Shown: in pieces, positions 43,596 to 52,519 of the stretch
Position numbering within the stretch: the stretch's first letter is position 1
Layout of the letters: each line of letters opens with the position of its first letter
NCBI RefSeq assembly: GCF_000411255.1
Contig: NZ_KE150412.1
Location: 134,197 to 198,196, forward strand
Length of the DNA: 64,000 nt
Direction: 5' to 3'
Origin: Paenibacillus sp. HGH0039
GTDB lineage: Bacteria > Bacillota > Bacilli > Paenibacillales > NBRC-103111
Position numbers and translations under genes: made by a program
Notes under the pieces: model-generated
The model's input: the letters and a program-made list of their open reading frames with translations, nothing else
Database searches by the model: none
What the model was told of the DNA's origin: nothing

Positions 43596-44825
43596 TCATC
43601 CTGTGAAAGTCGTGTTGTTCTTCAAGGCATTCTTCCTGGCCGTTAAGAAGACATTCAATTTTTCCGAGAACAAGAGCATAGCTGCGGCGGACAGTACAAT
43701 GTAAAACGGGAACACTCCGATGCCGAAAAGGGAAGCCAGAAAACCGAGCAGAGGAGGCATAAACGTGCTGCCCACATAGGCCACGGCCATTTGATACCCC
43801 ATAATCGACTGGGAGTGTTTCCGGCCGAAACGCACAGGCGTTTCATGCAGCATACACGGGTAGATAGGCGCCAGGCCCAATCCCGTTATCATAAAACCCG
43901 CAAGCGAGAAAACAGGCGGCAATGGCAGAATCAGCAAGGCCGCACCGGCGAGAGCGGTGATTTGGCCGCACCGGATAAGGGTTCGGTTAGACACTTTGAA
44001 CGTAATAAATCCCGTAACCATTCTGCCGACTGTGATTCCCGCATAATAAAGGGACACCCACTGCGCCCCGACCGCGGCCGGCAGCTCTTTCATACTCACC
44101 AGAAAGCTGCTTCCCCACAGCCCGATTGTCGCTTCCGCTCCGGAATAAAACAAAAAGGTGACCAAAGCGAGCTTAACTCCCCTGATTTGTAAAGGCTTTA
44201 TGGAGCTCTCGGAATGCTCATCTCCTGCCCCGTGCGGGTCTTCCGTTTCTTTGCCTAGAGCCGCGTGGTTGTTCCTTGCCACCCGGTTCCATAAGGGCAG
44301 GGTGACGAACAGGAGGATCACCAGGGCAAACTGAATCCCGGCAACCGTCAGGTATCCATCTCTCCAGGAGTCCGGCCCTGAAATAAATTGCGCCATAATA
44401 ATCGGCCCGAGCGTAGCTCCCACTCCCCAGAAGCAATGAAGCCAACTCATATGATGCGCTTTGTAATGTGCGGCAACGTAATTGTTCAGGCCCGCATCTA
44501 CGGCGCCTCCGCCCAATCCAAGGGGTATGGCGCAGATCATTAACCAGACAAGCGACGGGGCTGCAGCAAAGCCGAGCAGAGCACAGGCCGTCATGATGCA
44601 GCTGATGAGAGTGAGTTTTCCCGTTCCGAACCATTTAAGCAGGGTGCCGCTTGCCATACTGGAAACAATCGTGCCGGCTGTGACGGTCATAAACAGCAAA
44701 CCGGCGGTTTCAAGCGGCGCGCCTAGATCCGTTTGCATGACGGGCCAAGCCGATCCCAGCAAGGAATCAGGCAGGCCCAGGCTGATAAAAGCCATATAAA
44801 TAATCAATAAAAAGAAAGTAGCCAT
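43596..44825 (-). CDS. MFS transporter
   Basis: 409 residues, 12 membrane segments in two halves with a central loop of about 40 residues. The N-terminal half begins AFISLGLPDSLLGSAWPVMQTDLG, as in FucP/YfmO-like sugar or drug facilitators, and the SGAEATIGLWGSSFLVS segment marks the start of the second half. It follows a ROK regulator by 3 bases in one operon, and ROK control suggests a sugar substrate. The substrate is unknown. ATG follows AAGAGGTGACCT. Confidence 0.87.
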   Translation of the reverse strand: MATFFLLIIYMAFISLGLPDSLLGSAWPVMQTDLGAPLETAGLLFMTVTAGTIVSSMASGTLLKWFGTGKLTLISCIMTACALLGFAAAPSLVWLMICAIPLGLGGGAVDAGLNNYVAAHYKAHHMSWLHCFWGVGATLGPIIMAQFISGPDSWRDGYLTVAGIQFALVILLFVTLPLWNRVARNNHAALGKETEDPHGAGDEHSESSIKPLQIRGVKLALVTFLFYSGAEATIGLWGSSFLVSMKELPAAVGAQWVSLYYAGITVGRMVTGFITFKVSNRTLIRCGQITALAGAALLILPLPPVFSLAGFMITGLGLAPIYPCMLHETPVRFGRKHSQSIMGYQMAVAYVGSTFMPPLLGFLASLFGIGVFPFYIVLSAAAMLLFSEKLNVFLTARKNALKNNTTFTG

Positions 44826-44828
44826 AGG

Positions 44829-45857
44829 TCACCTCTTCTCCCACATCATAAGGTCAAGCCCGAGGTGCTGTAATCCGTTCAAATAATCCTGCTTCCAGTC
44901 ACTGGTACACAGTTCCGGAAGATGTTCTTCCGGTATGTAGGCGGCACTCCTACTTGCGATTAAATTAAGAAGAGAGCCGCTGACTTCATTGACGCAAAAA
45001 ATAATCGCGTGAGGATTAAGAATAGCGGTAAACGAAGCGATCAACCTGCTAACGGCATCTATCTCCTTCTCTCGAAGGGCTTCTTCCTCAGATCCCGCTT
45101 CACGCTCCAAAGCTTGCAGGAAATTGCGGTCGTCATACTGAGGCACGAATGAAACTTCTCCCGAAAAGAACGTGCTTCCCCGCACCACGTCGCCATTGAC
45201 CAGAATGCCGGCACCGGGTCCGTTTTGTCCGAAATTCAGATAGATCAGAGTCGGATTGTCTGTCTGGGTCCCTTTTAAATGATAGCCGAGAATGGCCGCA
45301 TTCATATCGTTTTCAACCGCGACCGGAATGGAAAAACGCTCTTCAAAATAGCTTTTCAGATCAAACTGATGAAACTGCTCATAGCCGGGAATATAGATGA
45401 TCCGGCCATTGTTGACCGCGCCGGGCACACCGACCGCTATGGATCGGATTTTCGGATACTTCGCAATGATCCTCCCGATTTGATCCGTTAAGCCGGGAAT
45501 AGGACCCGTCAGGACACCGGATGTTTGGCCATATTCTTTTATGTCCCCCGAACAATTGAAAATCGTGTAATTCGTTTCTGTTTTCTCCAGAAACAGAGCC
45601 AAACCAAGCATACAATCCGGATTATACGCGTATCTTTCGGCCCGTCTTCCCCCACTCGAACCATCAAGACCGGTTGAAAAAATTTCCCCGTCCTTCGCCA
45701 TTTGAGTCAGAAACTTACTGACGGTAGGAAAACTGATGCCTAGTTTGTGACTAAGTTCAACCTTCGTTGCGCTTCCAAGCTCCAGAAGAGCTGCGCGTAT
45801 GCTGCGAAGGATCGCTTTCTTCATGCTGTCATTGGATGTAGGAGGCAGCTCACTCAC
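44829..45857 (-). CDS. ROK-family repressor without the zinc motif
   Basis: 342 residues, start GTG at 45857 after AGGAGTG. N-terminal winged helix: ILRSIRAALLELGSATKVELSHKLGISFPTVSKFLTQMAKDGEI. The sugar-kinase-like C-terminal domain keeps AVGVPGAVNNG and VENDMNAAILGYH. The usual G-E-x-G-H and C-x-C-G-x-x-G-C zinc site is replaced by FSGEVSFVPQYDDRNF with no cysteines, so it neither binds structural zinc there nor phosphorylates. It is a pure sugar-sensing repressor, probably controlling the downstream MFS gene and itself. Confidence 0.87.
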   Translation of the reverse strand: MSELPPTSNDSMKKAILRSIRAALLELGSATKVELSHKLGISFPTVSKFLTQMAKDGEIFSTGLDGSSGGRRAERYAYNPDCMLGLALFLEKTETNYTIFNCSGDIKEYGQTSGVLTGPIPGLTDQIGRIIAKYPKIRSIAVGVPGAVNNGRIIYIPGYEQFHQFDLKSYFEERFSIPVAVENDMNAAILGYHLKGTQTDNPTLIYLNFGQNGPGAGILVNGDVVRGSTFFSGEVSFVPQYDDRNFLQALEREAGSEEEALREKEIDAVSRLIASFTAILNPHAIIFCVNEVSGSLLNLIASRSAAYIPEEHLPELCTSDWKQDYLNGLQHLGLDLMMWEKR

Positions 45858-45879
45858 CCGGTATCACACTCCTCACTCA

Positions 45880-45939
45880 CTTATTAAACGCATTTAATAA
45901 GTTGTCATGATAATAACAGAAATTGCTTATGTAAGCAAT
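45880..45939. promoter_or_regulatory. Two palindromes upstream of the ROK gene
   Basis: CTTATTAAA-CGCA-TTTAATAAG (45880-45901, nine-base arms) and ATTGCTTA-TG-TAAGCAAT (45922-45939, eight-base arms). The first lies 23 bases before the ROK start and is the better operator candidate. The rest of the interval to 46197 contains the Fur box noted next. Confidence 0.55.
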
Positions 45940-46151
45940 CAAAAAAGAAAAAGCCACACACGATGCGGCTTACAATGCATACATATTCTATTAACGATTG
46001 AACTACTTATACAAATAATAAATGGATGCAGCTAATGTATCACTTACGATTTGGGACCTTTCATATCCTGGCTGTTTACATTTATCCAAATAAATCGTTG
46101 CGTTTTTTTCATTGCCCCCCCTTTTCACACAAACTATAATAACTCAGAGAA

Positions 46152-46166
46152 TGATAATCATTTTCA
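46152..46166. promoter_or_regulatory. Fur box of the second FecB-like gene
   Basis: TGATAATCATTTTCA has one mismatch to the 7-1-7 consensus, 32 bases before the GTG start. Confidence 0.7.
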
Positions 46167-46197
46167 ATTGAATGTGAGAAGGAAAGGGGCAGCAAGT

Positions 46198-47154
46198 GTG
46201 AAGAGACATCGTGGAATGCCAATTATGCTAGGGGGAGGGATTTTCCTCCTGTTGTTAATAGTATCGGCATGCAGCAATTCTGGAGGCAATGCATCTGATG
46301 TACAGGTAGGGAAAAACGAAAAAACATTTCAGTATACAACGATTACAGGTGAACAGATTGAAATACCTGCACATCCAAAACAGGTCGTTTATATTGGTCC
46401 GACGCTTGGCGATTTCTTGGTGATGGATATTCCAATCGTTGGTAGTAATCTTATCCATACGAATCAAAGTTACTATAAAGGTAAAACGGAAGGAATAGTT
46501 GATGTTGGCAATCCAGGTGACTTAGAGATGATTCTAAGTTTAAAACCGGATTTGATTATTAATAGTTATCACAATGCGGATGCAGAGAAAAATAAGGCAT
46601 TTTCGAAAATTGCTCCTACTATCCCCTTCAACCCGGCTCTTCCTTATGCAGAACGTGTAAAGGAGATGGGAAATATCTTTGGCCAACAGGAAAAGGCAGC
46701 TCAATTGATTGCTAAGTTTGAAACACAGTCGAAAGAAATGTTTGATAAGCTTCAATTAGCAGACGGGGAGACAGCAACCGTTTTCTACCAGCTAGGTAAA
46801 ACGCTTTATGTTATGGGCAATCGTTCACTTGGTGCCGTTATTTATGGAGAGAACGGCTTTGCCATCCCACCAGCTGTACGGAAAAATATTATTGATCAAA
46901 AAGGGGTTTCTTTCGTTAAGGTTTCAGAAGAGGTGCTTCCAGAGTTTGCTGGTGATCACTTGTTTGTACTTGTACAAGATAATGGGGAAAGTAAGACAGA
47001 ATCTGACCAACTGCTGCAAAGCCCGATATGGAAAACTCTTCCCGCAGTCCAAAAGGGAAATGTATACGTTGTTTCAGCTGAATGGAATACAGATGGTTTG
47101 TTGGCTTTGGAGCAATTGTTTAAAGAGCTGCCACAATGGATGCGACGGCCGTAA
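46198..47154 (+). CDS. Iron-siderophore substrate-binding lipoprotein
   Basis: 318 residues from GTG 46198, preferred because it gives a normal lipoprotein signal (lipobox IVSAC, Cys25) and follows AAGGAAAGGGGCAGCAA. The in-frame extension upstream to 46051 has no start signal. Class III binding fold: ITGEQIEIPAHPKQVVYIGPTLGDFLVM, then DVGNPGDLEMILSLKPDLIIN. Fur box upstream. No FecCD permease or ATPase is adjacent, so transport partners must lie elsewhere. The next gene carries the same binding domain fused to AraC and may sense the same siderophore. Confidence 0.9.
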   Translation: MKRHRGMPIMLGGGIFLLLLIVSACSNSGGNASDVQVGKNEKTFQYTTITGEQIEIPAHPKQVVYIGPTLGDFLVMDIPIVGSNLIHTNQSYYKGKTEGIVDVGNPGDLEMILSLKPDLIINSYHNADAEKNKAFSKIAPTIPFNPALPYAERVKEMGNIFGQQEKAAQLIAKFETQSKEMFDKLQLADGETATVFYQLGKTLYVMGNRSLGAVIYGENGFAIPPAVRKNIIDQKGVSFVKVSEEVLPEFAGDHLFVLVQDNGESKTESDQLLQSPIWKTLPAVQKGNVYVVSAEWNTDGLLALEQLFKELPQWMRRP

Positions 47155-47260
47155 GAAATTGTATCTGCCGCCCACTCCGTTCTTTAAACCGTTAGTTTTC
47201 TAAAATAGCGCATATTCGAACTGCTATAGTTGAAAGCAGGTCATTATATGTTATGATAAT

Positions 47261-47279
47261 GATAATGAGAATCATTATC
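47261..47279. promoter_or_regulatory. Fur box upstream of the AraC-binding-protein fusion
   Basis: GATAATGAGAATCATTATC matches the 19-base Fur consensus at 18 positions. An overlapping TGATAATGATAATGA (47254-47268) extends it, as in strong Fur sites with two dimers. It ends 18 bases before the ATG at 47298. Confidence 0.8.
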
Positions 47280-47297
47280 ATTTTTGGAGAGTCGCTT

Positions 47298-48965
47298 ATG
47301 AATCTAGCCCCCCTGTATATTAGGCTGCAACACTATGATAGGTTTCAAGTTGACCAGAGGATGCCAGTGAGCAGCCATAATGAGGAAATTAATTGCAATG
47401 AAACAAATTTATGCACATTATTGATAGCACTCAGTCATGGCATACGGCTGTATGTAGACAAAATTGCAATCGATCTGCGACAAGGCAGCTGCATTCTAGT
47501 TTTACCGGTACAACACTACTCTGTGGAATCAAGTAACGGAGAAGCACAGCTTGCGCGCTTTAGCTTTGAAACCTTTGAAGTAGAAGGATTGATTTTGAAT
47601 CCGGTTGCTCACCCACCGTTGCTTTGTGGTTATCCTTATAGTCTGTTATTTTCTCAAGTCAAGCAAGTATTAGGGAATGAATCATGGATGAGGAATCGAT
47701 TTTGCTCCTCCCTATCTACATCAGAAATGGCTATGATGCAAGGCAGACTTCAGCTTATTCTAGGGTTGATGGCTCAGTTAGATCAGCAAGCTACCCATTT
47801 GCAGAGCGAAGAAAAGATAAAAATGATTCAATATACTGTACATTATATGGAACAGCATTATGATGAGGATTTGACAGTAGAACAACTAGCTAACATGGCA
47901 GGAATGGTCAGATGGCAATATAGTCAACAGTTTAAAACATTGACCGGCCAAAAGCCGACTGATTATTTAGTGCATCTACGTATAAAACAGGCAAAGAAAC
48001 TTCTTTGCAATTCCACCGAGCCATTGAGCAAACTATCTCGACAAATTGGGTTCAAGGACGAATACTATTTCAGCCGGTGCTTTCGTAAATTAACCGGAAA
48101 TACTCCGCGTGAATATGCCAATATCCATCTACATACTCAGCAAAGAACAGTTATCGATTCACTTGGCAGAAAAGTTCATGTTCCTAAAAATGCAACGCGT
48201 ATTGTGACGGATGGCAAATATACACTTGGAGAATTACTCGTTTTAGGCATCTCCCCTATAGGAGCGGCCATCTCTATGAAAGATAATGTGATTTATCACA
48301 ATAAGTTACGAAATATTCAAAATATCGGGTACTGGGCAGATCCCGATAAAATAGCACAACTGCAGCCGGAGTTATTATTGCTTAGCTATTTTCATCCTGA
48401 ACAAGATTTGCAGAAACTAGATGCGATCGCTCCTACTGTTATACTGAACAGTAAGTTTAGATTATTTGAGCGGTTACGGTATATCGCTAAACTATTTGAA
48501 CGTAGTAAAGCGGCGGAGAAGTGGATTACTACATATGAGGACAAAGTAAGACTGGTGCGCAGGCAATTAGCAAATGCTTATGTTGCTGGTGAGACAGCTG
48601 CTGTTTATCTCAAGTTAGGTGCAAAACTTTATGTTATGGGCCACAGCGGGTTTGCAGCCACCTTGTATGAATCACTTGGCTTTCGTCCCTCTGCCAAAGT
48701 GATGCACCTAATCGAGCAAGGGCAATCATGGATAGAAATTCAGCAGCATCAAATGAATCACTTTGCTGGAGACCGCAATTTCATCTTGGCTTCTCCCCTA
48801 GAATTGCAAACAGTTGTTGCTCACCGTCCACAGATCGAGGCTATAGCCGAGTTAACTCCCGGTAAAATTCATTTTATGGATGCTACGTGGAATTATGAAG
48901 ATCCCATCACACGCGGACGGTTGTTAGAGGTACTGCCATATATTTTTAAGAAGAAAATTATGTGA
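47298..48965 (+). CDS. AraC regulator fused to a siderophore-binding domain (Btr-like)
   Basis: 555 residues from ATG 47298 after GGAGAGTCGCTT. Domains in order: N-terminal cupin-like sensing part, AraC double helix-turn-helix (about 175-275, DLTVEQLANMAGMVRWQYSQQF and KLSRQIGFKDEYYFSRCFRKLTGNTPREY), then a FecB-like binding domain (about 282-555) beginning IDSLGRKVHVPKNATRIVTD. The architecture is that of Btr (YbbB), which binds bacillibactin and activates feuABC. It probably detects a ferric siderophore in the cytoplasm. Fur-controlled itself. Base composition is A/T-rich like the gene before it. Confidence 0.92.
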   Translation: MNLAPLYIRLQHYDRFQVDQRMPVSSHNEEINCNETNLCTLLIALSHGIRLYVDKIAIDLRQGSCILVLPVQHYSVESSNGEAQLARFSFETFEVEGLILNPVAHPPLLCGYPYSLLFSQVKQVLGNESWMRNRFCSSLSTSEMAMMQGRLQLILGLMAQLDQQATHLQSEEKIKMIQYTVHYMEQHYDEDLTVEQLANMAGMVRWQYSQQFKTLTGQKPTDYLVHLRIKQAKKLLCNSTEPLSKLSRQIGFKDEYYFSRCFRKLTGNTPREYANIHLHTQQRTVIDSLGRKVHVPKNATRIVTDGKYTLGELLVLGISPIGAAISMKDNVIYHNKLRNIQNIGYWADPDKIAQLQPELLLLSYFHPEQDLQKLDAIAPTVILNSKFRLFERLRYIAKLFERSKAAEKWITTYEDKVRLVRRQLANAYVAGETAAVYLKLGAKLYVMGHSGFAATLYESLGFRPSAKVMHLIEQGQSWIEIQQHQMNHFAGDRNFILASPLELQTVVAHRPQIEAIAELTPGKIHFMDATWNYEDPITRGRLLEVLPYIFKKKIM

Positions 48966-49062
48966 TTAGGTTTAGTATCAAAAAAGGTACACACCCGTGT
49001 ACCGTAGCTTAGACCTGCTAACTGAGATGCGAATCGTTAATAACCATACAGGAGGTAGCGGC

Positions 49063-50118
49063 ATGACACAAGCGTTGGAGCTTTATGATATTACGATCGT
49101 TGGCGGGGGACCCGCCGGATTGTATGCGGCTTTTTACAGCGGCATGCGCGATTTGAAAACGAAGCTGATCGAAGCGAAGGAGGAACTGGGTGGACGGCTG
49201 TTGATTTACCCGGAGAAAATGATTTGGGATGTCGGCGGAGTTACGCCAATCCGTTGCGAGCACCTCATCCAGCAAATGATCCAGCAGGCTCATACGTTTG
49301 ATCCGACCATCGTATTGGGACAACAGATTAGCGGACTGGAGCGGCTCGAGGATGGGACAATGCTTCTGACCGCCGTAACGGGTGAGCAGCACCATACACG
49401 TACGCTCGTTTTGGCGCTGGGATATGGCGTGCTGAAGATGGCGAAGCTGGACATCGAAGGCGCTGAGCGTTATGAAGTGACGAATTTGCACTATACCGTA
49501 CAGGAGCTCGAAAGCTTTCACGGCAAGCGGGTGCTCATCTCCGGTGGCGGTGATTCGGCAGTTGACTGGGCCAACGCACTGGAGCCGATTGCCGCAAGTG
49601 TCACTGTCGTGCACCGCCGTGAACGCTTCGGCGGACATGAGAAGAATGTGAAGCGGATGAAGGAATCATCTGTCGATGTTCGTACGCCGTATGCGGTGGA
49701 TCGGCTTCATGGCAACGTTAGCGGTGACGCCATTGAAGCGGTATCGATTGCACGGGTGAATGCAGAGGGCTTTTTAATGGAAGAAACGGAACAATTGGTG
49801 ATAGATGCCGTGATCGTTAATCACGGGCTGCGCGGTGACTTCGGTTCGATTGTCGATTGGGGTATGGATATGGGGCAATGGAATATTAATGTGAACGAGA
49901 AACTCGCAACCAATTTGCCTGGTATTTTTGTGGCCGGGGATACGGCGAACTACCCATCTAAAGTGAATCTGATCGCCGGGGCTTTTACCGATGCAGTGTT
50001 GGCAGTCAATAGCGCCAAGCTGTATTTGGAACCGGCGGCAGCGAAGACGGCCTATGTTTCTTCGCATAATGCCAAGTTCAAGGAAAGGAATAAAGCACTT
50101 GGCATGACGGATGCATAG
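49063..50118 (+). CDS. Ferredoxin/flavodoxin-NADP reductase-like flavoprotein (YumC/TrxB fold)
   Basis: 351 residues from ATG 49063 after ACAGGAGGTAGCGGC. FAD motif [29 protein letters not shown], then [21 protein letters not shown] motif [17 protein letters not shown], and [32 protein letters not shown]. There is no thioredoxin-reductase CxxC, so it belongs to the YumC-type reductases. After the siderophore genes it may supply electrons for release of iron from imported siderophore, which is inference. Its GC content is higher than the two genes before it. Confidence 0.88.
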   Translation: MTQALELYDITIVGGGPAGLYAAFYSGMRDLKTKLIEAKEELGGRLLIYPEKMIWDVGGVTPIRCEHLIQQMIQQAHTFDPTIVLGQQISGLERLEDGTMLLTAVTGEQHHTRTLVLALGYGVLKMAKLDIEGAERYEVTNLHYTVQELESFHGKRVLISGGGDSAVDWANALEPIAASVTVVHRRERFGGHEKNVKRMKESSVDVRTPYAVDRLHGNVSGDAIEAVSIARVNAEGFLMEETEQLVIDAVIVNHGLRGDFGSIVDWGMDMGQWNINVNEKLATNLPGIFVAGDTANYPSKVNLIAGAFTDAVLAVNSAKLYLEPAAAKTAYVSSHNAKFKERNKALGMTDA

Positions 50119-50237
50119 AATGAAGACTGGGACGCAAAGCCACGGGTCTTCTGCACGAGTGCAATGACCGGCGAGTATGCTATAATCCACTGTCTATTTA
50201 TTCCAACTGTCAGACGACAGGAACATATACACTATGA

Positions 50238-50258
50238 AAGTCGCATAAACTGCGGCTT
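50238..50258 (+). terminator. Terminator after the reductase gene
   Basis: AAGTCGCA (50238-50245) pairs with TGCGGCTT (50251-50258) with one G-T pair, then TTTTTTG. A second strong hairpin with arms of 15 bases (50272-50286 with 50297-50311) follows and lacks a T run. Confidence 0.75.
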
Positions 50259-50313
50259 TTTTGTTTTAAGCACCCAAGTACTTGTCCTAACTCAATGACA
50301 AGAACTTGGGTAC

Positions 50314-50500
50314 TCATCGGCTTCCGATCACGACATCGGCGTCCAGCTCGCCGGAACAGACGACCCGCGCGTTCAGCCCGCTGCGGGTAAAAATCTCGGC
50401 GGTCTGCGCTGCCTGCCGCCGGCTAGTCTCCACCCGCCCGTTAATTAAAAAAACCGCCTGCAGGCGGTCAAAGCTTGTGCGGAAAACCTCTTTGACTCAG
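50314..50500 (-). pseudogene. C-terminal coding remnant, unidentified
   Basis: Bases 50314-50500 on the minus strand read VKEVFRTSFDRLQAVFLING then RVETSRRQAAQTAEIFTRSG and end CSGELDADVVIGSR-stop. The text looks coding, but there is no start except GTG at 50433, and an upstream TGA closes the frame. It overlaps the 3' end of the XRE-DUF1232 gene. I do not recognise the family. It may be the end of a lost gene, and the interval 50119-50467 holds nothing else. Confidence 0.3.
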
Positions 50501-51136
50501 CCTGTCTAGAACAAGATGAACAGCCATGGCATCGTCCACGTAACCGATCGGAAACAGATAGTCGGGTATAATATCAGCAGATAAAATGAAGTACAACAAA
50601 GCGCTTCCGAGGATAGCCTGATGGGTTTCGGAGGAACTTTTGGCGCTGTAGAGCGTATACATTTCCTTCAATTGATCGATTAACGGCCCTACCCCGTTCA
50701 CTTGTGCCAGCTTGGTATCGAACTCCCGGCAGATCAAGCGGTGTCCTTCTTCCGTCTGCGCATACAGCTCGTATTTGGCCAATTCCTGCTCAATGCGCCC
50801 CGTTGTGGCTTTTAAATCGGACACGCTGGAGTCCCCGAACAACTCCAGCAGCATACCCAGCGAATGATAGATGTGAGAATGGCCGGTTTGTTTTCCAGGG
50901 TTCACTCTATAACCGGAAGCTTCGATCAACCTATCCAACGACAGATCCAGGTATTCGGAAAAAAGCTTTAGATGAATGAGCTTCGGCTCCTGTTTGCCGT
51001 TTACGATTCGTGAAATCGTAGCGGTGTCCATTCCGCAGAGACTGCTAAGCTTACGCATGGAAAGCGATTGCTTTTTCAACTGAACCTTAATGAGTTCCCC
51101 AATCGTGCTTTCCTTCGGCGGATCAAGAGCTTCCAT
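50468..51136 (-). CDS. XRE-family helix-turn-helix fused to DUF1232
   Basis: 222 residues. The N-terminal XRE domain (about 10-72) is LIKVQLKKQSLSMRKLSSLCGMDTATISRIVNGKQEPK. A helical linker with GKQTGHSHIYHSLGMLLELFG follows. The C-terminal DUF1232 (YkvA-type) is ILGSALLYFILSADIIPDYL then FPIGYVDDAMAVHLVLDRL, a short membrane-associated hairpin. So DNA binding and a membrane-type domain sit in one chain, a plausible membrane-linked regulator. ATG after AAAGGAGATGCCCCG. A palindromic T-tailed hairpin at 50453-50468 ends it. Confidence 0.85.
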   Translation of the reverse strand: MEALDPPKESTIGELIKVQLKKQSLSMRKLSSLCGMDTATISRIVNGKQEPKLIHLKLFSEYLDLSLDRLIEASGYRVNPGKQTGHSHIYHSLGMLLELFGDSSVSDLKATTGRIEQELAKYELYAQTEEGHRLICREFDTKLAQVNGVGPLIDQLKEMYTLYSAKSSSETHQAILGSALLYFILSADIIPDYLFPIGYVDDAMAVHLVLDRLSQRGFPHKL

Positions 51137-51312
51137 CGGGGCATCTCCTTTCTCGACCCTTTATGAACTAGTATATGAAAGACTGTTGAAAAATTTACCT
51201 TGTCTTTGTCCGTAAAAGCACGAAGTTTGTTGAGATTTTTGGGTGGTACTGGCACTACTTTCTCAACGGCACATACTTTAAAAGCAAATACAACATAACG
51301 AGGTGTTGAGAA

Positions 51313-51936
51313 ATGGCGTGGCTGCTTATCTTAGGTTTTGCAATTTCATCGAGTCTCGATAATTTAGGTGTGGGAATTTCTTACGGGATTCGAAAAATCC
51401 GAATCGGAATTTTGTCCAACTTGATCGTTGCCGCTGTCTGCTTCTTGTTCAGCTATACGGGAATATGGTTTGGAAAATGGATTTCTTCCGTCCTGCCCGG
51501 CATGCTCCCCGTCCTTCTGGGCGCGTTTAGCCTCTTCTTCATCGGAATACGGATCATTTTGATGGCAACTCCGGGAAAGGAGCCCGAAATAGCTCCCTCT
51601 CAGTCAAATAGGAATGGATTACGGGGGATCTTACAGAATCCCGAGCAAGTGGACCGGGACAATTCCAAGCATATCGGAATCGCCGAATCGTTTATTCTGG
51701 GGATTGCCCTTTCGGCCAATGCGCTGACCAATGGGTTAAGTGCGGGGCTGCTCGGCCTCTCTCCCTTTGCGATATCTCTTACGGCGGCTTTTGGAAGTTT
51801 TCTGACCGTATGGCTTGGAGTCTGGCTGGGCGGCAAAGTTGCCGGTATCCGCATCGGTTCCTTTACGTTAGGCCAATTCGGCACCCTGGTTAGCGGCATG
51901 ATGCTTCTCGTGATTGCCGCCAACAGCTTACTGTGA
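51313..51936 (+). CDS. ytaF: Sporulation membrane protein YtaF (MntP-like fold)
   Basis: 207 residues, six membrane segments. Opening GFAISSSLDNLGVGISYGIRKIRIG, and the second repeat SFILGIALSANALTNGLSAGLLGLSPF, identify the YtaF/MntP group. In Bacillus ytaF is a sporulation gene. The hydrophilic loop at about 83-115 is longer than in MntP. ATG follows ACGAGGTGTTGAGAA. Terminator follows. Confidence 0.88.
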   Translation: MAWLLILGFAISSSLDNLGVGISYGIRKIRIGILSNLIVAAVCFLFSYTGIWFGKWISSVLPGMLPVLLGAFSLFFIGIRIILMATPGKEPEIAPSQSNRNGLRGILQNPEQVDRDNSKHIGIAESFILGIALSANALTNGLSAGLLGLSPFAISLTAAFGSFLTVWLGVWLGGKVAGIRIGSFTLGQFGTLVSGMMLLVIAANSLL

Positions 51937-51987
51937 ACGATGAGGAACTAAAAAGGACCAGATTTTGAATCCATTCCAATTTTTTCT

Positions 51988-52010
51988 AGACCCGAACATG
52001 ACTCGGGTCT
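51988..52010 (+). terminator. Terminator of ytaF
   Basis: AGACCCGA (51988-51995) pairs with TCGGGTCT (52003-52010), then CTTTGTTTTT. The stretch 52011-52238 shows nothing further. Confidence 0.85.
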
Positions 52011-52238
52011 CTTTGTTTTTCCACCTGGTTGTAGAGAGATTCGAATCGGTCGTCGAAAATGATGTGCCGCGATTCTGCATGTCACGAGATCGAAAGACGC
52101 ATCGGCAATGAATACATGTTGCTGCGTCCCCTACATAAGGTCATTCATGGAATTGTATGGCTTCTAGTGATTTCTAAGTTACCTTTCTATCAATTCTCGC
52201 ATTATCTATAGTATTCAAAGGAAAGCGAGGTGATTAAT

Positions 52239-52463
52239 ATGGCCCGCATAAGAAGAGATGTAGTCGAAATCAAGTTTAGACGCAGTGTCATAACCGGACG
52301 AAGAATTATCATTGCCTTCCGTATAATCGGCAGCGCCCGACCATGCAACCGTTTCTTATTCTTTGGCGGTCGTGTGTTTTTTGCTGAACGCTGTCTGTTA
52401 AGACACGGCTTTCGGCTTGTGTCATCCAGACGGAATGTCCTAGTTTTTGAACGAAGAATCTAA
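52239..52463 (+). CDS. Small, extremely arginine-rich protein
   Basis: 74 residues: 18 arginines, 1 lysine and only 4 acidic residues, with runs of isoleucine, valine and phenylalanine between (for example GRRIIIAFRII). Unrecognised. ATG at 52239 follows GCGAGGTGATTAAT, and the gene ends in a strong terminator, so it looks like an expressed unit. A nucleic-acid- or membrane-binding peptide would fit. No homology can be stated. Confidence 0.6.
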   Translation: MARIRRDVVEIKFRRSVITGRRIIIAFRIIGSARPCNRFLFFGGRVFFAERCLLRHGFRLVSSRRNVLVFERRI

Positions 52464-52468
52464 TTTCC

Positions 52469-52502
52469 ATGAAGCGATAACCCTAAGGGGTTGCCGCTTC
52501 AT
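52469..52502 (+). terminator. Terminator of the arginine-rich small gene
   Basis: ATGAAGCG (52469-52476) pairs with CGCTTCAT (52495-52502), with an inner AACCC/GGGTT stem, then seven T. Confidence 0.85.
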
Positions 52503-52519
52503 TTTTTTGAGCCCGCAAA

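Noticed and set aside
50453-50468. Palindrome ACCGCCTGCAGGCGGT as a protein-binding operator
   Set aside because: Its T tail on the minus strand right after the XRE-DUF1232 stop makes a terminator more likely.
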